A DNA stretch of 64,000 nt from Asanoa hainanensis (GCF_900188485.1 NZ_FZPH01000002.1:496001-560000), one strand, 5' to 3'. Shown: positions 45,003 through 53,493, counted from the first letter of the stretch. Numbers and translations: made by a program. Notes: generated by a model not told the origin, from the sequence alone.

Positions 45003-46157
45003 CTAGTCGAGCCGCCAGGTGTCGCTTTCGGTGGCGACCAGAAGGCGGACGTTCGCGGCCGCGCAGATCTCGTGCCAGGCCCGGTCTTCGAGCTTCGTGA
45101 CCAGCAGGTACGCCTGGGTGCGGCCGTCGGCGTCGAGGCGGTGCCGGTAGTCGAGGATCTGGCCGAGACCCAGCCGCAGCCGGTCGGTCTCGCTCGGACC
45201 CAGCGTGGTGCGGGCCTCCACGACGTGCAACCGGCCGTCCGGGGTGCGCCAGGCCAGGTCGGCCCGGGGGCGGGTGGGCTGGAACGGCTTGATGTCGATG
45301 TCGTTGAGCTTGGTCATCAGCAGGACGAGCAGGCGGTCGCGCTCGTCCCGGGCGGCCTCGTGCGCTTCCGCGCCGGCGGCCTGCCACTCCGGGAACGCTC
45401 CTAGCGCCTCGCGGCTCCCGTACCCGTGCGTCTCGTCCAGGGCTGGAATGGCCAGGTCCGCCGGGTCGGGCAGGGACAGCGCCTCGGCCGCGGCCCAGGC
45501 TTCCTCGGCCAGTTCCGGGTCGTAGCTCTTCTGCCACGCGAACTGGCCGGTGGCGACCAGGCGGGCGTTCATCAGCCGGATCGCCTCGCCGACCGCGGGC
45601 TGGTCGAGGAACCACAGCAGGCCGTCGATGTCGGGGCAGTGGTAGACGGTCGCGTCCTCGGCGAACGTGCGCAGCCCGTCGGTGCGCCGGGTGATGCCGA
45701 ACTTGTTGAGGTCCTCGGCGCGCAGCGAGCCCTCGGCGAGAGCCCGGCTGACCGGGGTGTCGGCCATCCGGAAGATGGTGGTGATCCGGCCGTCGTCGAA
45801 GTAGCTGATTTCGGCCGCCCAGCACATGCCGACGGTCAGCCGGAACCAGCGTTCGGCGCCATTCGCGTACGGGGTGAGCAGCCAGTGCTGACCCGCGGAC
45901 TCGGCGGCGGCCGGGATCGTGGTGCGGATGATGATGCCGGCGATGCCGAGGGCGACCTCGCGCAGGCTCTTCGCGTCGGCGTCGTTGATCGCCCGGATCA
46001 GGCCCGGCAGCCGTGGTCCCGCGGACGGGAGTGCGCCGAACGGCTGCGGTTCGCCATCGGCCCGGACCACCCAGTCGGCCAGGGCCTCGCGAGTCATGTA
46101 GGACCAGAAGCCGGACGTACGGTTCGCGAACTCGGCCGCCAGCGACTGGCTGTTCAT
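45003..46157 (-). CDS. Hypothetical protein with nuclease-like C-terminus
   Basis: This 384-aa protein starts at ATG 46157. The N-terminal two-thirds is of no family I recognise, with WLLTPYANGAERWFRLTVGM and AEISYFDDGRITTIF. The C-terminal part has PRADLAWRTPDGRLHVVEART, then LRLGLGQILDYRHRL and YLLVTKLEDRAWHEICAAANV. The D-x-x-W...V-E-A pattern followed by helix and strand resembles a restriction-endonuclease-like (PD-(D/E)XK) fold, which is inference. After its TAG stop the same frame stays open for 51 more codons (see findings). Confidence 0.7.
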   Translation of the reverse strand: MNSQSLAAEFANRTSGFWSYMTREALADWVVRADGEPQPFGALPSAGPRLPGLIRAINDADAKSLREVALGIAGIIIRTTIPAAAESAGQHWLLTPYANGAERWFRLTVGMCWAAEISYFDDGRITTIFRMADTPVSRALAEGSLRAEDLNKFGITRRTDGLRTFAEDATVYHCPDIDGLLWFLDQPAVGEAIRLMNARLVATGQFAWQKSYDPELAEEAWAAAEALSLPDPADLAIPALDETHGYGSREALGAFPEWQAAGAEAHEAARDERDRLLVLLMTKLNDIDIKPFQPTRPRADLAWRTPDGRLHVVEARTTLGPSETDRLRLGLGQILDYRHRLDADGRTQAYLLVTKLEDRAWHEICAAANVRLLVATESDTWRLD

Positions 46158-46266
46158 GACGCTCCAGAGGGGAAGACACGGGAAATGCGATAATTGCAGG
46201 CAGGAGCCCGGTGTCTCCACTTTGTCCTTCCTTTGAGGGACAGGCCCGTTTTCACCTGTCCGGGGG

Positions 46267-47565
46267 TCAGCGCGGCCAGACGCCGAAGCTGAAAGGGCCC
46301 GCGCACAACACGTGTGCGACGCTCGTCACACAGTTCGGGGACGTGGTCCAGTCCTCGGAACGACCGATCACGCGGGTACGCGCCGTGCGCGCGTCGAACA
46401 GCCCGATGAGCTGTTGGCGCGGGCCGTCGTACCGCCAGACCAGAAGTTCCGAACCGTCGATGACGCCGAGCGGCCGCCACGGCGCCGGGTTCGCGCGGAC
46501 CTGGCCGTTGCGGGGATCGAGGACCACCGCGCCTGGTCCGTCGAAGCCCACGAATGTCTCCGCGACGAACATGTGCTGGTCGTCGACCGGCACCGACACG
46601 TAACGCTCGCCGACCTTCCAGGCCTGCCGGCCGGTCAGCCGGTCCAGCGCGACCGTGCCCCGGTCGTTGAGGTGGCAGACGTAGCGGCCGCAGTCGCCGA
46701 ACCCGGAGAAGATCCCGATGAGGGGGATGGGCCGACGCCAGAGCCGCCGGCCGTCACCCGCGTCGTACGCGGAGATCATGTTCTCGTCGTCGACAACGAT
46801 CGCGGTATTGCCGGCGACGGTGGCGCTGACCGTCGCCGCGGTGGTCTGCCGCGGCACCTCGGCGACGATCTTGCCGCTGTTCAGGTCGCGTATCCGGAGC
46901 CGGTCCGCCACCACCTCGACCTGGTCGGAGTGCAACGGCCCGGCCACGCCGGCGACCACCGCGGTCGGCTCCATCTCGACCGTCCAGAGTGGGGTGCCGT
47001 CGGCGACCGCCAGCCCGCGCAGCGGTATCGCGTCACCGTCCATGGGCCCGTTGACGACGAGCACGTCGCCGGTGCGGCCGACGAAGCGGGTCTGCCGTTG
47101 CCAGCGGACCGCGCCGGTCGCGGCGTCGAGCACCTCCACCGTGGGGCGCTGACCGACGTCGACGGTGGCGATGCCGAGCCGGTCACCCGCGAGGACGAAG
47201 AGCGACGCGAGGCCGACGACCCGCCGCGACCAGAGCTGCGTGCCGTCGCTGAGCCGGTAGGCGCGCACCGTGTTGTTGCCGGAGACGTAGGCGCGGCCGC
47301 TGTCCAGCGCCATCGCCTCGGCCGTACCTGCCCGCACGAAGACGGGTTCGAGGGAGTCGGGCCGCACGACGCCGGCGAAGTAGACGGTCGCGGCGACGGC
47401 GCACCCCACGGCGGCGGCCGCGGCCACCCGGGTGCGCGTGCGCCAGGGGCGTGGTTCGGGCGGCTGCCAGTCGGTGTCGCGCTCGATCTCGATGACGCGC
47501 GCGTGCCGACCGGCCGGGCCGGTGCCCGCCGCCGGCCGGTTGCCGACCTCGCCCCTGCTGGTCAT
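46267..47565 (-). CDS. Membrane-anchored PQQ-like beta-propeller protein
   Basis: This 432-aa protein has a cytoplasmic N-terminus (about 1-45), a transmembrane helix (RVAAAAAVGCAVAATVYFAGVV, about 46-68) and an extracytoplasmic propeller (75-432). The propeller is built from repeats such as AYVSGNNTVRAYRLSDGTQLWS, VEVLDAATGAVRWQR and ISAYDAGDGRRLWRR. These PQQ/WD-like blades bind partners or polysaccharide rather than necessarily PQQ. Cysteines near GDCGRYVCH and PNCVTSVAHVLC could form disulfides. Its leader holds a terminator-like hairpin (47640-47680), suggesting transcription attenuation. The gene lies 109 bp upstream of the hypothetical nuclease-like gene on the same strand. Confidence 0.8.
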   Translation of the reverse strand: MTSRGEVGNRPAAGTGPAGRHARVIEIERDTDWQPPEPRPWRTRTRVAAAAAVGCAVAATVYFAGVVRPDSLEPVFVRAGTAEAMALDSGRAYVSGNNTVRAYRLSDGTQLWSRRVVGLASLFVLAGDRLGIATVDVGQRPTVEVLDAATGAVRWQRQTRFVGRTGDVLVVNGPMDGDAIPLRGLAVADGTPLWTVEMEPTAVVAGVAGPLHSDQVEVVADRLRIRDLNSGKIVAEVPRQTTAATVSATVAGNTAIVVDDENMISAYDAGDGRRLWRRPIPLIGIFSGFGDCGRYVCHLNDRGTVALDRLTGRQAWKVGERYVSVPVDDQHMFVAETFVGFDGPGAVVLDPRNGQVRANPAPWRPLGVIDGSELLVWRYDGPRQQLIGLFDARTARTRVIGRSEDWTTSPNCVTSVAHVLCAGPFSFGVWPR

Positions 47566-47639
47566 CGCATCATTGCGCCCCTGCTGTAGTGAAGCGCGGG
47601 GAACGACGAGGGTCCATGAGCCGAACGGCGGACGTTAAA

Positions 47640-47694
47640 ACTCCCGCACCGCGGCGCCGATGCCCGCCGCGGTCGGGAGTCTTGACCGTCTCCC
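47640..47694 (-). promoter_or_regulatory. Terminator/antiterminator-like leader of the propeller gene
   Basis: On the minus strand a strong stem (ACTCCCG, bulge, then an 8-bp CGCCGCGG/CCGCGGCG helix; plus-strand 47640-47680, 8-nt loop) is followed by TTTTAA, an intrinsic terminator. Just upstream in the transcript, GGGAG (47690-47694) can instead pair with the CTCCC of the terminator's first arm (47675-47679). This gives two exclusive structures 75-130 nt before the start codon. No coding gene lies upstream on this strand to need a normal terminator. The ligand or factor is unknown. Confidence 0.5.
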
Positions 47695-47810
47695 ACCGAT
47701 GCAGCCCGCGAGCGGTACATCGACAGGGACCTGGTTAGGAAGTCGACTGCCCGGTGAATGGATGCGCCAAACCTCGTTCGCGCCATTAATCGAACGGGTA
47801 TGGATGGGGC

Positions 47811-48200
47811 ATGGAGCACTTCACGATAGCCGCGGTGGCCGACCAGAGCCCCGACTTCCGCCGGGTACTGGCCACGGGCAAGCACACACAGCTCGTCATC
47901 ATGACCATCCCGCCGAACGGGGAGATCGGTGAGGAGGTGCACGAGACCACCGACCAGCTGTTGACCTTCGTCAGCGGCGTGGGCGAGGCGCGGGTGGCCG
48001 GCGAGAAGAAGGCAGTCAACCCCGGCGATCTGGTCTTCGTGCCCGCCGGCACCAAGCACAACTTCGTCAACACCGGCCCCAACCCCTTGGTGCTCTACAC
48101 GGTGTACGGCCCACCGGAGCACGCCGCGGACGCGATCCATCGGACGAAGGAGGAGGCCGACCGGCTGGAGGAAAGCGGCCAGGACGAACCACCGGCGTAG
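47811..48200 (+). CDS. Single-domain cupin protein
   Basis: This 129-aa cupin has motif 1 GEIGEEVHETTDQLLTFVSG (His/Glu metal ligands) and motif 2 VNPGDLVFVPAGTKHNFVNTG (His). The C-terminus is a charged helix. Such small cupins are often annotated as mannose-6-phosphate isomerase-like, but the function is not fixed by the fold. It ends in the repeat-rich gap, tract B. Confidence 0.9.
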   Translation: MEHFTIAAVADQSPDFRRVLATGKHTQLVIMTIPPNGEIGEEVHETTDQLLTFVSGVGEARVAGEKKAVNPGDLVFVPAGTKHNFVNTGPNPLVLYTVYGPPEHAADAIHRTKEEADRLEESGQDEPPA

Positions 48201-48373
48201 GCGTTCAGCTTCGCTAGCTGGCCGTCGGCGGTCATTTCGAGTCGACGGTCCCTGGTGTCGACGGTTTAGCGGCGGTCGGCGGTCATCCGCGCCGGCGGCC
48301 GTGGCTCGCCGGCCGCGGTAGTCGGCGTCGCCGGTCGTGGCTCGCGGGCCGCGGTAGTCGGCGTCGGCGGTCT
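48201..48373. repeat. Tract B: 36-bp direct repeat in a convergent gap
   Basis: Two tandem 36-bp copies (48301-48336 and 48337-48372) differ at only two positions; both contain GGCCGCGGTAGTCGGCGTCG. The preceding 100 bp carries shorter related pieces (GTCGGCGGTCAT twice, near 48225 and 48275). The tract fills the whole gap between the cupin and the LigD-like stop codons, and no gene is seen in it. Confidence 0.7.
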
Positions 48374-49447
48374 CTAGCCGGTGTCGACGCGTAGCCAGTC
48401 GTTGGTGCGGCGGCCTGGTGTGTAGCCGGCGTTTAAGCGTTTGGCGATGACACCGGGCAGGCCCTGTTCCTGGGCGGCGGCGAGGGCGAACTCGCCGCCG
48501 CCGTGGAAGGTCGGGGGCGTCTGCCAGGCCGGGCCGGACAGCGCCAGGCCGTCGAGCAGTTCGCGCCGCTGGGCGTACGGCAGGTCGGTCGTGTGCCGTC
48601 CCTCCAGCCAGAGCAGGTCGTAGACGAGGTAGCTGACGACCAGCCCCGGCGGTGGTCGGCGTCCGTTGACGGTCTTCGGGGCAGGTCGGACCCGGCCCTG
48701 CCGGTCGAACGCGACGATCTCACCGTCGAGCACCGCCTCGGTGGGTGCCAGGGCCGCCCCGAGCTCGCGGACCGCCGGGTAGCTGGCACTGATGTCCTGG
48801 TCGGAGATCGAGGTGAGGCGCACCCGCCCACCGGAGACGTAGGCGACCGCGCGCGTGCCGTCCCACCACATCTCGAAGGCCCAGTCGTCGTCAGGTGTGG
48901 GAAGCGCGTCGGCGGGAGTCGGCCGGGAGGGCCGGACCAGGTCGGGCAACGGCTCCCACGCGTCGGCCGGCGGCGACATGCGGCGGATCATCCACTCTTC
49001 GCGCTTGCCGGGCTCGGGCCGCGCGGTGCGGAACAGCACGTAGCGCCCCGACGCCCGCTGGCCGCGCAGCGTGAACATGACCTCGTCCGGCTTCCACTTC
49101 TCCGTCTCGTACGTGCCGGTGTCGAACACCGTCATCCGCCCACCGCCGTACTCGCCGGCCGGGATGTCGCCGTGGAAGTCGAGGTACTCCATCGGGTGGT
49201 CTTCGGTGTGCACGGCGAGGTGGTTGCGCACCTGGTCGCGAGGTAACCCGCGGGGCACGGCCCAGGACACCAGCACGCCGTCGCGCTCGAGCCGCAGATC
49301 CCAGTGCAGCGCCCGAGCATGGTGCTGCTGGATGACGAACCGGTTGCCCGGACCCGACTGCCGTGGTGCTTTCGCCGGCACGGGTTCAGGGGTGCGTCCC
49401 GCATCACGCTTGCGCCGGTATTCGTCCAGCCGGTCGGCCATGGTCAT
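48374..49447 (-). CDS. LigD-type phosphoesterase with degenerate ligase domain
   Basis: This 357-aa protein starts at ATG 49447 (or 49441). Residues 36-155 form the 3'-phosphoesterase domain of LigD-type repair proteins, with FVIQQHHARALHWDLRLE (His42, His48, Asp50) and TEDHP (His84) intact. Residues 185-357 follow the ATP-dependent ligase adenylation domain, with LDGEIVAFD and GVIAKRLNAGYTPGRR. However, the nucleotidyl-transfer Lys is replaced by Trp194 (FEMWWDG instead of the usual FEMKWDG), motif V reads DWLRVD, and no OB-fold follows. It can hardly ligate DNA. It may trim 3' ends in double-strand-break repair or play a structural role. Confidence 0.85.
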   Translation of the reverse strand: MTMADRLDEYRRKRDAGRTPEPVPAKAPRQSGPGNRFVIQQHHARALHWDLRLERDGVLVSWAVPRGLPRDQVRNHLAVHTEDHPMEYLDFHGDIPAGEYGGGRMTVFDTGTYETEKWKPDEVMFTLRGQRASGRYVLFRTARPEPGKREEWMIRRMSPPADAWEPLPDLVRPSRPTPADALPTPDDDWAFEMWWDGTRAVAYVSGGRVRLTSISDQDISASYPAVRELGAALAPTEAVLDGEIVAFDRQGRVRPAPKTVNGRRPPPGLVVSYLVYDLLWLEGRHTTDLPYAQRRELLDGLALSGPAWQTPPTFHGGGEFALAAAQEQGLPGVIAKRLNAGYTPGRRTNDWLRVDTG

Positions 49448-49520
49448 ATTGTCGGGGATGACCCGGCGCCGCGCATCGCCGCGGACGGCATGCCAACCTG
49501 ATGAACGGGTAGGGAAGCTC

Positions 49521-50306
49521 ATGAGCTCATCGACCGCGCAACCAACCGTCACGCTGCCCGGCGACGTACGGATGCCGCTGCTCGGCTTCGGCACGTGGCA
49601 GGCACACGGAGAAAGCGCGCACCGGGCCGTGACCGTGGCGATCGAGGCCGGATATCGGATGATCGACACAGCCACCGCGTACGGCAACGAGGACCTGGTC
49701 GGCCGAGCGATCGCCGACAGCGGCGTGCCGCGCGAGGACATCTTCATCACCACAAAACTCCCCGCCGAGCGGGTCGGCCGAGAACAACGCACGATCGACG
49801 AGAGCCGCCAGATGCTCGGCGTCGACCAACTGGACCTCTGGCTCATCCACTGGCCACCATCCCGCGGCGGCCTGGTCGACACCTGGCACCGCATGATCGA
49901 GATCCGCGACGCCGGCCAAACCCGCGCGATCGGGGTCAGCAACTACTCGCTGGCCCAGATCGACGAACTGATCGCCGCAACGGGCGAAGCGCCGGCGGTC
50001 AACCAGATCAAATGGGGCCCGAGACTCTGGGACACCGCGGAAGTCCAGGGTCACCACGAGCGCGGCGTAGTGCTCGAGGGCTACAGCCCATTCAAAACCA
50101 CCCGCCTGGGCGACCCGGTGCTCAACCGCATCGCCGAAACCCACCGCGTCTCCCCGGCCCAGGTAGTCGTCCGCTGGCACATCCAACATGGAATCGTGTG
50201 CATCCCGAAGTCGGTGACGCCAGCCCGCATCCGATCGAACGCGGACGTCTTCGGCTTCGAGCTCTCCGACGAAGAGATCGCCGCCATCGACGCGATGGGC
50301 CAGTAA
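49521..50306 (+). CDS. Aldo/keto reductase
   Basis: This 261-aa AKR (family 5-like) starts at ATG 49521 (AGGGAAG upstream). The active-site residues are Asp-Tyr in AGYRMIDTATAYGNE, Lys in FITTKLP and His in LWLIHWP. The C-terminal IPKSVTPARIRSNADVFGFELS binds NADPH. It reduces aldehydes or ketones; a physiological substrate cannot be named. It starts 73 bp from the divergent LigD-like gene. Confidence 0.92.
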   Translation: MSSSTAQPTVTLPGDVRMPLLGFGTWQAHGESAHRAVTVAIEAGYRMIDTATAYGNEDLVGRAIADSGVPREDIFITTKLPAERVGREQRTIDESRQMLGVDQLDLWLIHWPPSRGGLVDTWHRMIEIRDAGQTRAIGVSNYSLAQIDELIAATGEAPAVNQIKWGPRLWDTAEVQGHHERGVVLEGYSPFKTTRLGDPVLNRIAETHRVSPAQVVVRWHIQHGIVCIPKSVTPARIRSNADVFGFELSDEEIAAIDAMGQ

Positions 50307-50741
50307 CCTCGCCACCCCGACCCGCGCCCGGGTCCGTCCAGCGCAGGACGTCGGCCTGCGCCTGGGTCCGCGGAGCGTGCCGGCCTTGCCTCGGTCCAGG
50401 ACCGCGGAGCGCGCCAGCTGGCCTCCGCGCGGGTCCGCGCACTGGGCCACGCTGACCACCGCCTCGGTCTGCGGCGCGCCGCCCCGACGTCTGCGAAGCG
50501 TGTTGGCCTGGCCTCCGTCGGGGTCTGCGGAGCGCGCGACGCTGGCCTGCGCGTGGGTCCGCGGAACGGGCCGCCCTCCGGCCCGCCTGGGCTGCGGCGC
50601 CGGCAGCGCTGGCCTCCGCCCGGTCCGCGCTGCACGCTGCGCGGACCGGGCATGGCGGCGTCGCGCCGTGTCGGCTGTCGTGTGGGTGCCCGGTCGGGCC
50701 ACGCAGTCGCGGCAGACCCTCTGACCTCCGGCCCCGGTGCG
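50307..50741. repeat. Tract C: degenerate ~34-bp repeats, 435-bp convergent gap
   Basis: The whole gap between the aldo/keto reductase and monooxygenase stops is made of imperfect units of roughly 33-40 bp with the core GGGTCYGCGGAGCGYGC and an often following GCTGGCCTCCGCG (for example at 50376, 50406, 50443, 50513 and 50547). Long frames through it on either strand are repeat artefacts. I see no gene or RNA here. Confidence 0.65.
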
Positions 50742-51962
50742 TCATTGCGTCTTCATTGGGTCTCGGGTCATGGGGTAGTCGTTCAGCGTGATGGCGTTGG
50801 CCGCCGACTGTAGGTTGCCGGTGAGTGCGGCCTTTCCCGGGAGCTTGGTCATCGTGCGGATGACCTGGTTGCGCATCCAGATGCCGGCGCGGGAGCCCGG
50901 CGCGAAGCCACGGTCGCCGCCGGGTGGGCGCTTGAGGTTGCGGGTGACGTAGTCGCGCATGCCCGACTCGTAGGCGCGGAACGCCGCGATCGGGTCTGCC
51001 GCCGTGGCGAGCTCGCCGGCCAGCACGTAGGCACCGACCAGGGCCATGCTCGTGCCCATGCCGATCGAGCCGGCGAACGCGGCGTCGCCGAGCAGGGTTG
51101 CGCGCCCCTGTGACCAGTGGTCGAGTTGGGCGGCGGCGGAGCGGCTGAAGTAGAAGTCGTCGGCTCGCCACATCTGGTCCAAGAGGTGTGGGATCTCCCA
51201 GCCCTCGTCGGCGAACACCTGCGCCAGCAACGCCTTCTGCTCCACCTGGTCGCGGCGGTCGTGGCCGAGCGCCGGCGCCCACCAGGAGAACATCGCGCGC
51301 ACCTCGCCGTCGTTGCCGACGGGATAGAGCAGCAGCACGCGCCCGCCGACCCCGTTGCCCGCCGGGAGGTTGTACATCACCTCCCAGCCGGCCAGGTCGA
51401 GCGAGGTGTGCGCGGGGAAGTAGGACACGTACATCCCGAGGTCGCGTACGGGCTGGCGGTTGTGGCGGAAGGCGAGCGCGCGTACGCCGGAGCGCAGGCC
51501 GTCGGCGCCGACCACCGCGTCGAAGGTGCGCGGCGGCGCCCGGTGAAACGTGGCGGTGATGCCGTCGGCGCCGTCGTGCAGTGCGGTGATGTGGTCGTCG
51601 AAGAGGTATTCGGCCGCGGGTGCGGCGTCGTGCAGGATGCGGACCAGGTCGTCGCGAAGGATCTCGATCTCGGCCACCACTCCGCCGGAGTCGCCGAAGT
51701 CGTCGCCCGACATGCGCGCGACCGGGGCGCCGCGACGATCGACGTACATGATGCCGTGGGTGCCGGTGTGTTTGGCCCGGATGGCATCGAGAATGCCCAT
51801 CCGCTCGACGACGGTGCGCGCGGCGCCGCGGATGTCGATGGCCTGGCCGCCCGAGCGAAGGGCGGGCGCGCGCTCGACGACGGTCGCGTCGATGCCGTGC
51901 CGGCCGAGCCAGTGGGCCAGTGCGAGCCCGCCGATGCCTGCTCCTGAGATGAGGACGTTCAT
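50742..51962 (-). CDS. FAD-dependent aromatic-ring-type monooxygenase
   Basis: The protein is 406 aa from ATG 51962 (GGGAGG upstream). The Rossmann FAD motif is MNVLISGAGIGGLALAHWLGR, followed by ELARR-like ILRDDLVRIL and the second FAD motif GRATLLGDAAFAGSIGMGTSMAL. It belongs to the group A flavin monooxygenases (PHBH-like), many of which are drug- or antibiotic-modifying. It is divergent from a GntR-TetR regulator; the shared promoter carries a perfect 10-bp inverted repeat, so its expression is probably induced by the substrate. Confidence 0.9.
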   Translation of the reverse strand: MNVLISGAGIGGLALAHWLGRHGIDATVVERAPALRSGGQAIDIRGAARTVVERMGILDAIRAKHTGTHGIMYVDRRGAPVARMSGDDFGDSGGVVAEIEILRDDLVRILHDAAPAAEYLFDDHITALHDGADGITATFHRAPPRTFDAVVGADGLRSGVRALAFRHNRQPVRDLGMYVSYFPAHTSLDLAGWEVMYNLPAGNGVGGRVLLLYPVGNDGEVRAMFSWWAPALGHDRRDQVEQKALLAQVFADEGWEIPHLLDQMWRADDFYFSRSAAAQLDHWSQGRATLLGDAAFAGSIGMGTSMALVGAYVLAGELATAADPIAAFRAYESGMRDYVTRNLKRPPGGDRGFAPGSRAGIWMRNQVIRTMTKLPGKAALTGNLQSAANAITLNDYPMTRDPMKTQ

Positions 51963-51992
51963 GTCGGTGCCTCCCGGTCGCGATGTGCTGCG

Positions 51993-52022
51993 TACAACGT
52001 ACATCGGGATGCGTACGTTGTA
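51993..52022. promoter_or_regulatory. 10-bp inverted repeat operator in the divergent promoter
   Basis: TACAACGTAC (51993-52002) and GTACGTTGTA (52013-52022) are perfect inverted repeats with a 10-bp spacer, 31 bp from the monooxygenase start and 64 bp from the regulator start. A separate palindrome GCACTAGTGC (52058-52067) sits just before the regulator's ribosome site. TetR- and GntR-type dimers bind such sites. Confidence 0.6.
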
Positions 52023-52085
52023 TAGCGCACTAGCCACGCCGGTGGTACGCTCATCACGCACTAGTGCAAAGGAGGATCGAGGGTC

Positions 52086-53105
52086 ATGGTGGAAGAAGCG
52101 CCCTACCGGCGGATCGCGGCCGAGATCCGGGAGCGCATAGCTCGCGGCGACCTCGCGCCCGGCGACCGCATCCCGTCGACGCGCGAGATCACTCGCGACT
52201 GGGGCGTGGCGATGGCGACGGCGACCAAGGTGATCGGCGCGCTACGCGACGCCGGGCTGGTGGAGACCAGGTCGGGCGCCGGCAGTGTCGTCATCGAGCG
52301 CAGTGCTCCGCCCGTCGAGATGGTCGTCCAGCCCGAGGTCCCGCCGCACGCCGGCGGTTTCCATGGTCCGGCCGCACCGCGGCTGCGCCGGTCAGCCGAC
52401 GGGGAGCTCAGTCGCGAACGGGTCGTCCGCTCGGCCGTCGCGATCGCCGATGCCGAGGGCCTGTCGATGTTGACGATGCGGCGGGTGGCCGCCGATCTGG
52501 GCGTGGCCACGATGTCCCTCTACCGGCACGTCCCGGGCAAAGACGAGCTGATCCTCGCCATGATCGATGCCGTTTTCGGCGAGGCGCCGCTGCCCGCCGA
52601 CCGCCCTGAGCACTGGCGCGACCGGCTGGAAGCGGCGGCGCGCCAGATGTGGCGGGCGTTCGCCGCGCACCCGTGGGCCGCCGACCCGTTGTCGCTGACG
52701 CGTCCGCAGCTGCTACCCAACCTGCTGCCCTATTCGGAGTGGAGTCTCGACACCTTGCACACACTGGGGTTCGGCGTCGACGAGATGATGCACATCCACC
52801 TATCGGTCTTCGGCCATGTGCGATCCAGTGCCATGAGCCTCGATTCCGAGCTACGGGCTCGCGCCGACACCGGCGTCACCAACGACGAGTGGGCCGACAT
52901 CCACGGCGGCGAGATCGAGGCCGTCCTCGGCGCGGCTCCACCGGAGCGGTCCGCCGGTCTGCGCTTCGTCGCCGAGCAGGGCTTCGACTACGACATCGAG
53001 GCGGTCTTCGAGTCGGGCCTACGCCTGCTGCTCGACGGCGTCGCGGTGGCCCTGGCCCGCCGGGAGGTGAACGGCGATGAGCAGGTGGACCTGTCCGTCG
53101 TGTGA
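52086..53105 (+). CDS. GntR-TetR fusion transcription regulator
   Basis: This 339-aa protein has two complete DNA-binding domains. Residues 5-73 form a GntR winged helix (YRRIAAEIRERIARGDLAPGD, then WGVAMATATKVIGALRDAGLV). After a linker, residues 108-155 form a TetR helix-turn-helix (SRERVVRSAVAIADAEGLSM, then VAADLGVATMSLYRHVPGKDEL). A TetR_C-type ligand domain (about 165-335) completes it. It probably controls the divergent monooxygenase. Two HTHs could read the two palindromes in the promoter. An AAAGGAGGATCG ribosome site is strong. Confidence 0.9.
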   Translation: MVEEAPYRRIAAEIRERIARGDLAPGDRIPSTREITRDWGVAMATATKVIGALRDAGLVETRSGAGSVVIERSAPPVEMVVQPEVPPHAGGFHGPAAPRLRRSADGELSRERVVRSAVAIADAEGLSMLTMRRVAADLGVATMSLYRHVPGKDELILAMIDAVFGEAPLPADRPEHWRDRLEAAARQMWRAFAAHPWAADPLSLTRPQLLPNLLPYSEWSLDTLHTLGFGVDEMMHIHLSVFGHVRSSAMSLDSELRARADTGVTNDEWADIHGGEIEAVLGAAPPERSAGLRFVAEQGFDYDIEAVFESGLRLLLDGVAVALARREVNGDEQVDLSVV

Positions 53106-53493
53106 GCGCGAGTTCGGCCCCGCCAACCAGTCGCACGTGTGTGTGCCGGCCGGCACGATCGACGAGACCTTCGCCCCACACCGGCCCGAATGGCGTCAGA
53201 TCTTCGACGCCATCCTGGCGCACACCGAAGAGCTCGGGCCCGTCCACACCGACGCCGTGAAGGTCGGCGTCTTCCTCAAGACCGAGCGCACGCTGGCGGA
53301 GGTCCGCCCGCGCGCCCGGGCCGTCGACCTGATGCTGGTGCTGCCGCATTCGATCGACGACGCACGGATACGTCGCATACTGCCGAAGTCCGCCGACCTG
53401 GTGGCAAACGTGGTGGCCCTAACCGCCGTCCGCGACGTCGACGACCAGGTCCGCGCCTGGCTGACCGAGGCCTACCACGCCGCCACGGGATAA
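53077..53493 (+). CDS. DUF5655 protein with N-terminal zinc ribbon
   Basis: This 138-aa protein overlaps the regulator by 29 bp in another frame. The N-terminus MSRWTCPSCEREFGPANQSHVC has a possible zinc site (Cys6, Cys9, His20, Cys22). The remainder matches DUF5655, with VHTDAVKVGVFLKTERTLAEVRPRARAVDLML. The function is unknown. It is likely cotranscribed with the GntR-TetR gene. Confidence 0.85.
   Translation: MSRWTCPSCEREFGPANQSHVCVPAGTIDETFAPHRPEWRQIFDAILAHTEELGPVHTDAVKVGVFLKTERTLAEVRPRARAVDLMLVLPHSIDDARIRRILPKSADLVANVVALTAVRDVDDQVRAWLTEAYHAATG

Noticed and set aside
50081-50653. Arg/Pro-rich proteins encoded in tract C on the minus strand
   Set aside because: The frame starts inside the aldo/keto reductase gene in antisense and consists of repeat-derived text only.
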